Below the pieces are notes generated by a model. It saw only the letters and a list, made by a program, of their open reading frames with translations. It was not told where the DNA came from and ran no database searches. Shown in pieces: positions 1-10,142 of a stretch of DNA of 22,033 nt. This DNA is from Parachlorella kessleri. Taxonomy: Eukaryota; Chlorophyta; Trebouxiophyceae; Chlorellales; Chlorellaceae. The position numbers and the translations under genes were made by a program. The stretch is taken from the NCBI GenBank assembly GCA_001598975.1, contig BBXU01000448.1:1-22033 (forward strand). Reading direction: 5' to 3'. Positions within the stretch are counted from its first letter, which is position 1. The number at the start of each line of letters is the position of its first letter.

Positions 1-2323
1 ATCACGGGCTCTCCGGTGCCCCCGGCCCCCCTCGTGGTGACAGCTGGCCCCCCCTTACGCCCACACGGTTGCTTCAGGTACCCTCTCTCCCTCTTCTGAC
101 CGACCTCATCTACTCCCTCCCTCCCACCTGTCTAATCTCTCCCTGCCTCCCTGCTCCTGCAGCTACCAGTGGACCTCCTCCTTCAGCGAGCTGCTGCGTG
201 GCGGCGCGCTCACGCTGACCAGCGAGGACGCTAGGCACGCTGTGTCGTACGAGCTGGGCTGGCGCCAGCTCACCGACACCTCCCAGCTGGCCTCGCATGC
301 GGTCAGGCAGCAGCTAGGGGACCAGCTCAAGTCGGCGGTGCGGTACATCGGGCGGCACAGCACGCTGGACGACCCTGCCTACCCCACCTCGGGTGAGCAG
401 CTGGGCAGCTGTGGGCCTGTGTGGTGGTGAGGGCGCGTGGTGCAGGCCCCTGGCAGCAGGGGAGCGTGTATCTGGAAATGGTGGCAGGCAATGCGGAGCT
501 GAGAGGAGGTCTGGGCATACTGGACTGACGGGGGTGTATGCAGTTGTGCTCTGTTACTGTGGGCAAACCTCTTGTGTGACAAAAGCTTTGGCGGCTGGGA
601 AGGACCTTCGCGGGCAGCAATCAATGGCTACCCCAGAGGGCTGTGCGGCTGACCGGCGCTCCTGTCTGCCAAGGAACAACCTCGGTTGGTGGGCCAGTGG
701 TCTACTGCTGCAGGAGTTGCTTCCGTTGGCGGTGCTGCCAGCCTGTGCTGCCTGGCCTCGCAGGGTATGGGCTGCGACTGACTAGTGAGGTGGCCGGACT
801 GGGGACAGACCCCAACCTGCTACGCTTTGTCAAGAACAGCGTCATGGGGCAGGTGGGCCAGTAGAGCTATTAGGGACTACCTCACCTGGGGCTCTGCTTG
901 ATAGCTCCTCTACAGCCGAGCCTGGTGCATTGCCTTGTGGGATGGGTAGCTTGGCTGTGCCTTGCTGGCAATCGTCCCTGCGCTGCACAGCACAGCACCG
1001 AGCCCCTACCATACTCCATGCCAGCTCATGCATGTTCGGGTCCTCAGAGGACATTGGGTCCCACAGCTTGCAGAACGCCTGGCACGACACCCTGGGCCAC
1101 CCCGCCTGCCCGTAGGTGGCCTTCCCACTGGCCGGCGGCGCGGCATTCGTGCTGTCTGGTGAAGCGGGACTGCTGCTGCCCTGGGGCAGCAAGTGGCAAG
1201 GGACCACATCTATCAGCGACCGCTTCTTCCTGGGTGGCATTGGCTCGGGGGCGCTGCGCGGGTTCAAGCAGAAGGGCGTGGGGCCCACAGACCTGCGGAG
1301 ACCCGCGCCGCGGGAGGAGGTGGGTGGCGAACCGCATCTGGCAGAGCTGCTCGCTCCCTGGGCTGCTTGCACACCGCAGGGCGCGTCGCGGCGGTCGGCC
1401 AGATTTAAGGTTTGGTGTGAGCCTGCCCTTGAGGGCAGCGCTGTCAATTTGCCCTGGCCAGCCTGAAGTGTGGTGACTGAGGTGCTTGGTTGCTGCTTGC
1501 ACTGGGACGAGGAGACCAGGCCCAGCAGCCCAACTTGCAGCACCGATTCACACCCCTGTGCCCAAAAGCATCTAGGTAACCAGCCAATACTGGGACCTCG
1601 GCAAGGGTGCCCTGGCAAGCCTGCCTTCAGGCTGTGCTGGCTGCCGTTGTGCCCGTTCGCCAACCCCATCCGCTCAGCGACTGGCTCATGCAGGGCGAGC
1701 CTCGGGCGCTGCGCGACTCCCTGGGAGGCGACTTGGTGCTCTCGCTGCTAGCAGCCGTCAACTTCCCGGTACCGGTGCCCACTCTGCGGGCTGCGGGCAT
1801 GCACGGCCAGCTGTTCCTGAATGGCGGCAACATCCTGGCGCTGGGCGGCACTGGCAAGAGCCTGCGCGATGCGTGGCAGGAGTTCAGCACGAGCTTCCGC
1901 TGGAGCGTGGTGAGTAGACTCTGCAGCTACTGCTCGAAACCTCAAGCCAAGGGGCGGCTGCGGCGTCGTGGTTGCTGTGCTTGCGCGTGCGTGCTTGCAT
2001 GCATGTGGGTATGTGGAGGGTCAGCGCAGGGCAAGTAACTGCTTAGTACACCAAGTCATCAAGCAATGCCGGCGATGTCCCTGTCGGCCGTAAGGGAAGG
2101 CACGCAGCTGGCAATGCCTACCCTAGCTGCTAATGTGTCACTCGCTCACTACTGGCCAGCTGATGTCGTGTGTTGCATGCGGCGCTGGCTGCAGGGTGCT
2201 GGCATCGTGTGGCCCACACGCATAGGCAGGCTGGAGCTGAATGTGGCGCAGGTGCTGACCAGCCAGGAGCACGACAAAGTGAAGCGCGGCATACAGTTTG
2301 GTTTCACGCCACCGGCATACTAG
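1..2323 (+). CDS. SAM50: SAM50 / Omp85-family mitochondrial outer-membrane beta-barrel insertase, 3' part (5' end outside window)
   Basis: Core of the mitochondrial sorting and assembly machinery, which folds beta-barrel precursors into the outer membrane. Exons supported: 163-392, 764-852, 1116-1319, 1694-1909, 2195-2323 (TAG), giving 288 residues in continuous phase, with GT-AG introns. Visible are YQWTSSFSELLRGG, YELGWRQLTD, the strand and loop-6 segment ending in the Omp85 LRGF motif (1254-1265), LNGGN, FRWSVGAGIVWP, and a C-terminal KRGIQFGF that fits the mitochondrial beta-signal pattern (polar-x-Gly-x-x-hydrophobic-x-hydrophobic). The POTRA domain and first strands lie left of the window. 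An earlier exon may end at 77 (CAG/GTACCC, right phase, open frame), but its translation is unfamiliar and the 85-nt intron would be the shortest here, so bases 1-162 are unassigned. Family assignment is from recalled homologs; a plastid Omp85/OEP80 relative is the main alternative but fits less well. Confidence 0.86.
1254..1265 (+). other. Omp85 loop-6 (L/V)RGF motif codons in SAM50
   Basis: The codons CTG CGC GGG TTC encode LRGF within the exon 1116-1319. In Omp85 proteins this loop-6 motif folds back into the barrel lumen and is essential for insertase activity. It is intact here, which argues for a functional protein rather than a degenerate copy. Confidence 0.75.
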
Positions 2324-3201
2324 GGCTCCTACCACCACCCCGTGCAGCGGGCGGGTCAATGTGGTTGATTTGAACATGGGTAGGACGCTTGACTACCGCA
2401 ATTGTTGCAAGCAACTGCAACAGTAGCTTGAGTTTGCTTGTTGCCCCTGACAACTGGTGGGCATGCAGCCAATACCGTGGGTTGGTATATTAGCATGGGT
2501 GGCAGGTAGTGCGAACAGGGAGTAGAGCTGGGCTGGACTGGACTGGACGGAACTGACAGGGCGGGATGCAGAATGAGCCTGAGTCTTGCCTGAGTTCTAA
2601 GCCAGTAGGTCTCTCCCCAAGATAAGCTAAGGCCACTGGAAGAGGAGATGCAGCTGAACTGAAGCAGGGGCAGGAGCGCACTGGTTGGTATATGTCGATA
2701 GGGGCAGGTGCTGCAATCTGAGGGGTACGGATGAACTGTGCTGACAGGCTAAGTGTAGATGGTATGGCAGGTACTGGGATCTGTGGTGCCTTTAACTTGA
2801 ATCTGGAGCGCCTGCGTGCGAGGGAAGCTCTGTGGATGCCTAGTTGGTCTAATGACTGGAGCTTGACTGCGCAATGCCCCATGCTTAGTGAATCGCTAGG
2901 GAGGATCATTGCCTGCACCGCACATTGCAAAAAATCAACTTGACTCCTTACCGACGCAGCTGGCACCCGCCACACTGCTATCTGACCCACCCCTGTCACT
3001 TGCATTTCCACCCTTTCCCTTACCTCAAGGATAGAGGGCAAAAGGCATCTTGGTCAGATAACTTCATCACAAGGCTCCACGCAGGCGAGAAGGACGTCAC
3101 CAAGTGGCCTGCTGCGGCGCCCATGCACATCCAGCAGCCAGTCCTCTCAAAGCTATGGGTGCAAGCTCATGTATGCACCACTTCATGACGGGACATGTAG
3201 T

Positions 3202-3206
3202 TGTAA
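3202..3206 (+). terminator. Candidate algal poly(A) signal TGTAA for SAM50
   Basis: TGTAA is the usual polyadenylation element in chlorophyte algae. This is the first plus-strand copy I find after the SAM50 stop, implying a 3' UTR of about 880 nt. The motif is only five bases long, so chance occurrence is quite possible. Confidence 0.3.
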
Positions 3207-3530
3207 ATGCATGCTCAGCAAAATTGCTACCAAGCTCACCTGAGTAAGCATTCCCTCAAATAGCAAAACCTCTCAACCCTCAAGATGCACCCACACGCTC
3301 CCACAGGAGTTGCACAAAGACATCTGCTAGTTGAGGAATCTCCCAAACCATGGGAATATAGCCACACAGGAGTTAGCTGCAGAACCAACAAATTGTTGCC
3401 GTTCCCTATTGTAGCACTTGGGAGGCACCACAAAAAGCAGTTACGCACATACAGAAGACCTCAGTTTGCATGCCTCACCCCCTAGAAGCCTCCCGTCAAT
3501 AAAAACCATGCAGTCTGAACTACAAGTCAG

Positions 3531-3565
3531 CATACATACACAATCGCTCCACACCATACATACAC
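3531..3565. repeat. 11-bp direct repeat CATACATACAC
   Basis: Two identical copies at 3531-3541 and 3555-3565, separated by 13 bp, in the intergenic DNA downstream of LACS. No function is apparent. Confidence 0.75.
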
Positions 3566-3773
3566 TAGCCCTCGGCACAAATAACTGACACATATGAGAC
3601 CAGGCAGTAATGAGTTTCATTGGATCCAGGTTCTCATACAGTTGGTTTGGTCGACAGTTGAAACGCAGGGCCCCATGCCCCGACAACACGTGCCCCTCCC
3701 ACCCGAGCAAATCCTTTCCCCTCCTCCCCCTCCCCCTTACCTAGTCCCCCTCCCACCAGCACATGCCTAGGCC

Positions 3774-6700
3774 CTATGCACTCTTCATTGCACCATACAT
3801 GGCGTCTATGTGGCCGGTATACTTCTTCACCAGCTGCGGCCGGCGCAGCTTGAATGTGGGGGTGATCAGGTCGTTGGCCACCGAGAACGGCTCCTCTTCA
3901 ACATAGATGGCCTTTGGCAGCTCGTAGCCCTGCGGTGACCAGGTAGCCGTTGGGGCGAGGCTTTTTGTTGCGGTACCCAACACAGAGTTGTTGTAGGTTC
4001 TAGATCCCCAGCTCTAGGCACCGGTCGGTGCGGCAGCGTGCGGCAGCAACCTTTTGCATGCAGGCAGCAGCAGCGCCCACAGGGTGTTCACCTGGCACCA
4101 GCTGCGACCGGTAAGTTCCCTCCCTCTTCATGCCAAAGGTGGAGCGAATGCAACTGACAGCAGGGCAGTGGGCCACGGGGAAAAACAAGGGGTCTCCTTG
4201 CTAGGAAGCCCAGCTCTCGACCCTGCTTGCTGCCAACTGGCTCAGGTGCCCGCTTGCAACCCCCTGCCTGCACCCCCAGGCGCACCTTGAGTCCTAGCTT
4301 CTTGCCCGTGCTGCTGACCTCCTGCAGCAGCGCCTGTTTTACCTCAGGCTTGCCACACAGCTCCCCGGATGACCCATGTACACCGTGCTCCTTCGCCCAG
4401 CCCTGCAACACATACGCAAACAAGTCAAGCCTTGGGCCACTTGCCACTGTCTCTTTATCGGCAGCATTGCATCAACATGGCAAGGTCGTTGATTCGAAGG
4501 GATTGAGGTGGGGTAAAAAGGGGGGGGGGGGGGGGGGGGGGTTGCTGCGGAGATGCCAGCTTTGCAAAATTTCCGCCTCTCCAGATCCCCACCACCCGGC
4601 CTCATGGCTATGCTAGGCCACGCGTGTAGCTCCTGCGCCTCTCCCATACACCAGAACCCAGCCTCCAAGCCTTACTTCTCCCCTCTTGACGTCACTCAGG
4701 CAGCTGCTGGCTACCTCTCCCTGCCTACCTCCAGCTTGTCTTTTGCCGGCACCACTACCGCCACCAGGCAGCTCTCAAAGTGGCTGCCGTGCACCCACAG
4801 CTGCTCCACCAGCGGGCACTGCGCCAGCGCACCCTCCACCTTCTCCACCGCGATGTACTCGCCTGCGCAGCAGAGCAGGCATATCACTGTGCGGCGCGGC
4901 CTGGCCAACCTGCCGCATTGTGATTAAGCTCTTCAGTGCAAAAAGAAAGAAAGAAAGCGGCTAGTCAGGCACTGAGGTGGGGTGGGGTGTTAGCCCAGGA
5001 GGTCCCTGTAAGCATTGGTTGTCATCAGGACCAAGCTATTGTCAGGGCCTCCCACTCCTCTGCCTGGTATGCACGTGCAAGCTTCGCTTGTGCACTCAAG
5101 ACAGCACTCTTTCGTAAGGCGTTTGCGCGGCACATAGCCACCCCGCCGCCGCCAGTGCCGCCACGCACCCTGGCTGAGTTTGAAGATGTTCTTCTTGCGT
5201 TCGATGATGCGCAGCGCGCCGGTGGGCGTCAGCTCCCCCACGTCGCCAGAGTGGAACCAGCCCTCGCCATCCACGGCCTTGCGAGTCTCCTCCTGCATGC
5301 AAGGGTGGGAGAAGTAGGTGACATCACTGCAGGGAGGGAAAGGGAGACACTGATGACATCACTGCAGGCACTATGCAATGCCGAGGTAAGGTGATGGGAC
5401 AGCCTTGATGTCTCCGGCAGACTTGACTTTCAGGGCACAGACTGCAGCTTGACTGACAAGCGCTGCCCTCTGATTATCTGCTCCACTCAGGACAAACATG
5501 CCTCGCCCCTGCTGGGCTCGCATCAAAGCAGGCACATGCAAATATAAAACTCCAATGGCATCTGCTGCAGGCGTGCTGCACGCATCCTGGGCGCATGCTG
5601 GCCACGAGGAGTGGCACCCAATTACCACATCATCAAGTCAACCCACCTCGTTTTTGTAGTACCCTGAGAAGACACCACCGCCCTTGATCAGCACCTCTCC
5701 CCGCGGTGGCGTCGCCAAGGGGTCATACCCCATCTCAGAGACAGCCTCCAGCCTCAGCTCAAAGGCAGGCTGGGGCGGGCCAACAGTGTAGAAGTGGTCT
5801 GGCTCGTCCGGGTGATTCACAAACGACGCGGCGCAGGTCTCGGTGAGGCCGTAGCCTTGCAGGAAGATCGCGCAGCTGGTCACCCGCATAAAGTCCTCGA
5901 TGGTCCTTGATAGGGGCGCGCCACCTGAAGGGCAGAAAACCACAATCAACCCCTGGATTGAATCAGGTTTACCATATTCAAGAGGTGATGGCTGGGTGTT
6001 AAGGGTGGCGCGGAGACTACCGCAGATGACTAGGCATCAGCAGCTTGCTGCAACAGGTGCTCCCCCTCCGGCCAGCGGGGCGGCCAGAAACGATGATGAC
6101 AACCATGGGACCCACCTGAGGTGATCAGTCGGATGCGGCCACCCAGCAGCTGCTTGCTCATGGCCTTGAAGATCATCCTGTCAAAGCGTGGGGAAGCCTG
6201 CACAAGAAAAGGAGGGTGCACACACCTGCTGACGGGCCAGGCAATGTGCTAGAACATTAAAGACATATAGTCGCATTCCGCCTTCTCAGATTGGATCTCT
6301 CACAGATTGTCCCCATACACCAGAGCTGGGCATCCGAGCACCACGGCCCCTCATGGGATAACACCTGTTTGAATGGGTGCGCGGGGGGTGAAGCAACCGC
6401 TGCCATGCCTGCTGGGAGGTTGCTGGTTGACCGAGGGCAAATGATTGTAGATTCACACGGCAAGGAGCGTGAAGAGGGTCTGGGCTTACCTTGTCCCATG
6501 CATAGCCTGCTTGGAGTGCAGCCAGCTTGCGATTGAAGGCCCAGTTGAACAGGCTTCGCTTGATGAACCCAGAGCTCTTCACCTGGGCGCAGTAAGGTGG
6601 CCAGCTGTGAATTACGGCATGCCCACGCACCAGCCATGGTCAGCATAACTGCTTGCTCCAGCAACGGTCGTCCCACACACGACTAGCTCATAAAATGACT

Positions 6701-9286
6701 GCCACATGCAGTCTGCAGCAGAAGGCCTTGGCTTGGCCACATAATAACCCCAACCTACCACCACGGACTTTACGGCCCTCATAAAGCCCAGGCCCATTGT
6801 GACAGTTGCTAGACGTCGGATTACAACACTGACGGGCAAACGGTGCTTCAATATCACCGCCGCTCTCAGCTCCACCATAACCACGAGGCCTTCATCCAGC
6901 AAGGCCCACCTTATCCATGACCACGCTGTGAAAGCGCTCGAAGATGCGTGGCACCGAGCAGAAGATGGTTGGCTGGCAGGCCTTGATGTCGGCGGCCAGC
7001 TTGCGCACATCGCCGCCCCAGTACGCAATGGAGCCGCCCAGCCGCAAGAACGTCTCCTCCATGCACCGGTCATAGATGTGGGCCAGGGGCAGGAAGCTCA
7101 GGTACACGTCACCAGGCCCGATATTGATGTTGACCTGCTAACAGCCAGAACGGTTCGGATTCAGCAGCCCAACTGCTGGACACAGCGCCTCATAAACTGA
7201 CGGAGGTCTTACAGGTTTGTTTACCTGCCACTACACCTCTCCAGCCTGTCCAGGCGGGGCGGGGTGCGCACCTTGGAGAACCAGTATGTGAGGGAGACCA
7301 CCTCGCTTGCCACGGTCCGGTGCGTAAGTATTACCAAATATTACGGCAAATGAAAAACATTTGCGCTGGTCACCACACTGCTGTCCTGGTTGCCCTAGAA
7401 GATTATTGCATAAACGACCTGGACATTTGTCTGTCTTCTGCGCCACCAAGAGCGCCTTGGGCATCACTTTGCACTTCAGTTTGGCCGTCCACCCGCAGAT
7501 GCCCGATGCACCAGGCAAGTGTTAGAGTAGTCGTACAGTGCAGACGCCCAAGGCAGTCTTGGTGGTGCTGAGAGTGAGGATGCAGCCGTCTCCGGGCGAT
7601 ACTCATCCCCTACCAAATTCTGTTCCATTTAGGTACACATGTCGTGTGTTTCTGCGCGGTGACCACCTTGGGTGTGCCGGTGGTGCCACTTGTGTACATG
7701 ATAGTCGCTATGTCGTCCGGCTTGGGCGCCACTGCACTCAACAACAGCACAAACGACGGTATCAGTTTTGCGATTTACAATGGCGCTCTTGCAGCTCAAG
7801 ACCACAGAGGTGGGAACCGGCCACCACCAGCAGCAGCGTCTGAGAAGAAGCCGTCTCGCCCAAAGGCCTCTGCTTCGATGACCAAGTCATGTGTCACTGC
7901 TCCAAGCCTCACCTGGCAAGGCTGGGTGCGCCTTCCCTAGCTGGGCAAAGGCCTCAAAGGTGTACACGGGTATGTGTAACTCCTGGACTGCCTGCAGTTG
8001 CGTGCAAGGATCCTATGCTTGGCCCAGGCCACCGCTGATGCCCTGGGGTACTCTTCAGGGCAGCCTCGCCCCATACCTCGCAACAGCCGTTGCCTTGCTT
8101 CAAACGGCCTTAAACACATTCCATGGCAAGCAAGCAAGCCCCTTTGATACTCACAACCCCTGGCAATGGCTTCGCAGCAGGCTTGGCAGGGGTACAACAG
8201 CAAGACTGTCAATAACACATACAGTCCTTCCACCTGCAGGGCAGCTTGTGCTTCGCTGCTGACTTCTCCCCAGTACACGACATGCTTCACCCTCTCCGCT
8301 ACCCTGGGCAGCCCCTTGGCTAGCACAGGCAGCTTGGCGGCAGACACAAACACGATAGAAGACTCTGCACCAGAAGGAATGAAGGGGTCCATCGTGGGCG
8401 ACGCAGGTGATGTAAAGGACATGGTGGAGGCCAGAACAGTCAGCCAGCAGCAAAAGGCAGGTAAGGTGGCCTTCCAGCAGAGCAGCCGTGCAGCCAAACC
8501 CTCAATCACCAGAGTGTTCAATGACATAGTCCACAGTGTCGTCGCCCAGGGAATCATACAGTGGCACGCAGTAGATGGTCTGCCGATTGCACGCCTGCAG
8601 CCACAGGGGAAGTCTTGCTGTTTGTCGTTCAGCATGCAGGAATAGAGCAGTAGGGCTCGATCGGTGGTTTCACGACACAACGACTCCCTGCTGGGCGAAT
8701 GTCCAGCTTCCTGTGGCCAGCCCTGTAATACCAACCGTCGTGTCGCCAGGCTTACGCTTGCGCCCGCCCTAAACCATACAAACCCAGGGCACATATAACC
8801 ATGCTGGGCCTGCCTCTCCTGACCTGCATTGTCAGCATCCACTCGGGGCTATTGGCGCCAAAGACGCTGCAGCGGGCGTGGGGTTGCAGGCCCACATGCA
8901 CCATAGCGCTGCCCAGCGCTGCCGCTGTCTCCCCTGCCTCGTTGTAGCTGATGTAGGAATAGCTGTCGTCGGATCGGTGCCCGAGGCACGGGTGGGTGCC
9001 AAACTTGGCAACTGCTTCTGTGAAGTTTTCATACAGAGTTGGGGATTCCGGGAGCACTAGCTTGGTATGCAGGGCTGCCCTGCAGGCAGGCTAGGCACAC
9101 CCAAACTGAAGCACAAATCCAAAGAGGAGTCGTGCAAGCTCAGCCTCGCTTGCTTGTCGGCACCAGGTGTGCACCCTTGTTGGCACTGTCCTGCAGTGCT
9201 CACTTGTACACTGGACCTTGAGCAGGTCTGCTGTCCGTCGCAGGTCGGGCCGCCCCCACTTCCACCACATAACTCTTGGATACCAT
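3774..9286 (-). CDS. LACS: Long-chain acyl-CoA synthetase (fatty acid:CoA ligase, AMP-forming, EC 6.2.1.3), complete
   Basis: Activates long-chain fatty acids to acyl-CoA (ATP to AMP + PPi) for lipid synthesis or beta-oxidation. Exons, all in phase: 9286-9204, 9079-8824, 8594-8510, 8364-8234, 7991-7913, 7731-7667, about 7334-7272, 7134-6910, 6582-6490, 6197-6116, 5924-5647, 5292-5169, 4862-4729, 4402-4286, 3929-3774 (TAG). The product is 656 residues, normal for the family. Landmarks: GPVYK (24-28), AMP-binding YTSGTTGTPK (224-233), YLSFLPLAHIYDR, QGYGLTET (410-417), the fatty-acyl signature GEGWFHSGDVGEL with Asp497, ERKKNIFKLSQGEY with Arg512, and C-terminal DLITPTFK with Lys632. The start is the first ATG of an exon reading MVSKSYVVEVG, which aligns with plant LACS N-termini. 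The C-terminus KSA is not a peroxisomal PTS1. Intron 6 has no usable AG acceptor (listed separately). The exact subfamily and location are not determined. Confidence 0.94.
4520..4541. repeat. Homopolymer run of 22 G (C on the LACS sense strand)
   Basis: An uninterrupted G22 tract in LACS intron 13 (4728-4403), about 117 nt upstream of the acceptor of exon 14. Its length may be inaccurate, as long homopolymers are error-prone. Confidence 0.97.
4940..4957. repeat. (AAAG)4 microsatellite
   Basis: A short tetranucleotide run within LACS intron 12. On the gene's sense strand it is a CTTT pyrimidine tract about 77 nt before the exon 13 acceptor, so it may add to the polypyrimidine context. Confidence 0.85.
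5319..5368. repeat. 15-bp direct repeat TGACATCACTGCAGG, 35-bp period
   Basis: Perfect copies at 5319-5333 and 5354-5368 inside LACS intron 11 (5646-5293). Each copy carries CTGCAG, so on the minus strand each offers an extra AG-type acceptor upstream of the inferred exon 12 acceptor at 5293. Confidence 0.85.
7335..7666 (-). other. LACS intron 6 with no AG at the inferred 3' boundary
   Basis: Exon 6 ends TPK at 7667 with a GT donor. The next homologous codons (VILTHRTVASEVV, 7334 downward) restore exactly the spacing seen in Arabidopsis LACS4, but the bases just before them read ATTTG on the minus strand. An in-frame TAA lies three codons upstream, no AG lies between it and the exon, and the next AG downstream would break frame and remove conserved residues. 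As written, the conserved Gly after PK is missing. Either a few bases are lost or miscalled, or the splice site is non-canonical. Confidence 0.65.
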
Positions 9287-10142
9287 CAAACCCACGAGAT
9301 CTGTTTGTGTTTGGGTGCAACCCTGCCGGAGATTCCGTTTTGTACTTTCCTACCCTGGCTGCCAGGTTTCAAGTTAGCAGGCGACGAAATGAAAAAGCAC
9401 AAAGTACTTATTTACAACTTCAGCAAGGCTACAGGATTGACAAGAAGAAGTAAAGCAGTGCCTGGGAAAGGTCCGTCCTACGCGGCAGGTACCAGGTACT
9501 ACAGCATCACCTCAAGGATGAGCCTTGGATGAGGTTATACGCTGCCTGGGGAGCTGAGTTCGTAACCTGAGCGGGTTTACTGATGGCCCTTGATAGGAAC
9601 CCTATTCATCTTGGGTAGGGAGAGCGTCAAGTCTCTTGGAGGCAGGTATCGAGTTTCCACAGGAATCAGCAGGGCAGGCAGCCAAATGCAAAGCAAGTGC
9701 CTGGCTACATTACTGCCATGTTTGCATGTGGGCCTCAAGCCACAGCCTTGGCAAAGCCCCTCAGACTCCATGCTCAGCTCCTGTGCTGTACGTAGTTCAT
9801 ACAAGCCTGCTGCCGAGTTTGTAGGGACTTGCCCAAGCCAGCGTAACAATTGATAAGGGCACCCGTGTATACTAATGTTGTCCGTCAGCGCAAAATCGAG
9901 CCAAACCCAACACATAGAGAATGGTACATGTGATAGGAATCCATCAGTATATGCAACCAAGCAGTAGTTATTGATCTGCACTCTCCCTATGCAAACCTGT
10001 TGCTTGCCCCTCTCACCCATGGAGCTCCCATGCCAAGTTGCTTCCCCTGTCAACACCCCACACCAGTCCGCGGCGGGTTTAGGGTTACTCCAGCCCACAC
10101 GCAGCATTGACCTGTGTGCACCTGCGGTAACCAACCACACAT
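9287..10142. other. Spacer between SMC2 (3' end) and LACS (5' end)
   Basis: 856 bp between two tandem minus-strand genes. It should contain the SMC2 3' UTR and the LACS promoter and leader. No ORF here resembles a known protein and I see no RNA gene. The only minus-strand TGTAA I find is at 9412-9416, which leaves about 125 bp for LACS upstream sequence if it is used. Confidence 0.65.
9412..9416 (-). terminator. Candidate algal poly(A) signal TGTAA for SMC2
   Basis: TTACA on the plus strand reads TGTAA on the SMC2 sense strand, about 730 nt past its stop codon. It is the only copy I find between the two genes. A five-base match is weak evidence by itself. Confidence 0.35.

Larger units (their letters stand above)
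2324..3773. other. Convergent intergenic region (SAM50 and LACS 3' UTRs)
   Basis: About 1.45 kb between two convergent stop codons. It has no ORF with recognisable protein content. It holds a short tandem of CTGGA units (about 2532-2549), an 11-bp direct repeat (3531-3541 and 3555-3565), one TGTAA on the plus strand (3202-3206), one AATAAA on the plus strand (3498-3503), and a pyrimidine-rich plus-strand tract around 3711-3758 just past the LACS stop. I see no RNA gene or mobile element. Confidence 0.7.

Noticed and set aside
1320..1466. SAM50 exon 3 reading on past 1319
   Set aside because: The frame stays open, but a GTGGGT donor at 1320 followed by the exon at 1694 gives the family-like order; the read-through residues match nothing.
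842..1669. 275-codon open frame antisense to SAM50
   Set aside because: It runs across SAM50 exons and introns on the opposite strand; the open length is explained by GC-rich coding sequence.
2490..3041. 183-codon minus-strand open frame between SAM50 and LACS
   Set aside because: It begins at TTG, has no recognisable domain, and lies where two 3' UTRs converge; I see no splice-supported or homologous content.
4470..4500. tRNA T-loop-like TTCGAATC on the minus strand
   Set aside because: The flanking bases do not pair into a T stem and no acceptor or anticodon arms can be drawn; it sits in a LACS intron.
7320..7340. AT-AC (U12-type) intron end at TACTTAC in LACS intron 6
   Set aside because: The donor side is GTGGTC, with no ATATCC-type sequence near the end of exon 6, and the phase does not fit.
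8166..8645. 159-codon plus-strand open frame inside LACS
   Set aside because: Antisense shadow of LACS exons 3 and 4.
9204..9270. LACS start at the ATG at 9270 with an exon 2 acceptor at 9057
   Set aside because: It also keeps frame, but its translation (MWWKWGRPDLRR) resembles nothing in the family. The ATG at 9286 with the CTGCAG acceptor at 9080 gives VVEVG...GPVYK, matching plant LACS N-termini.
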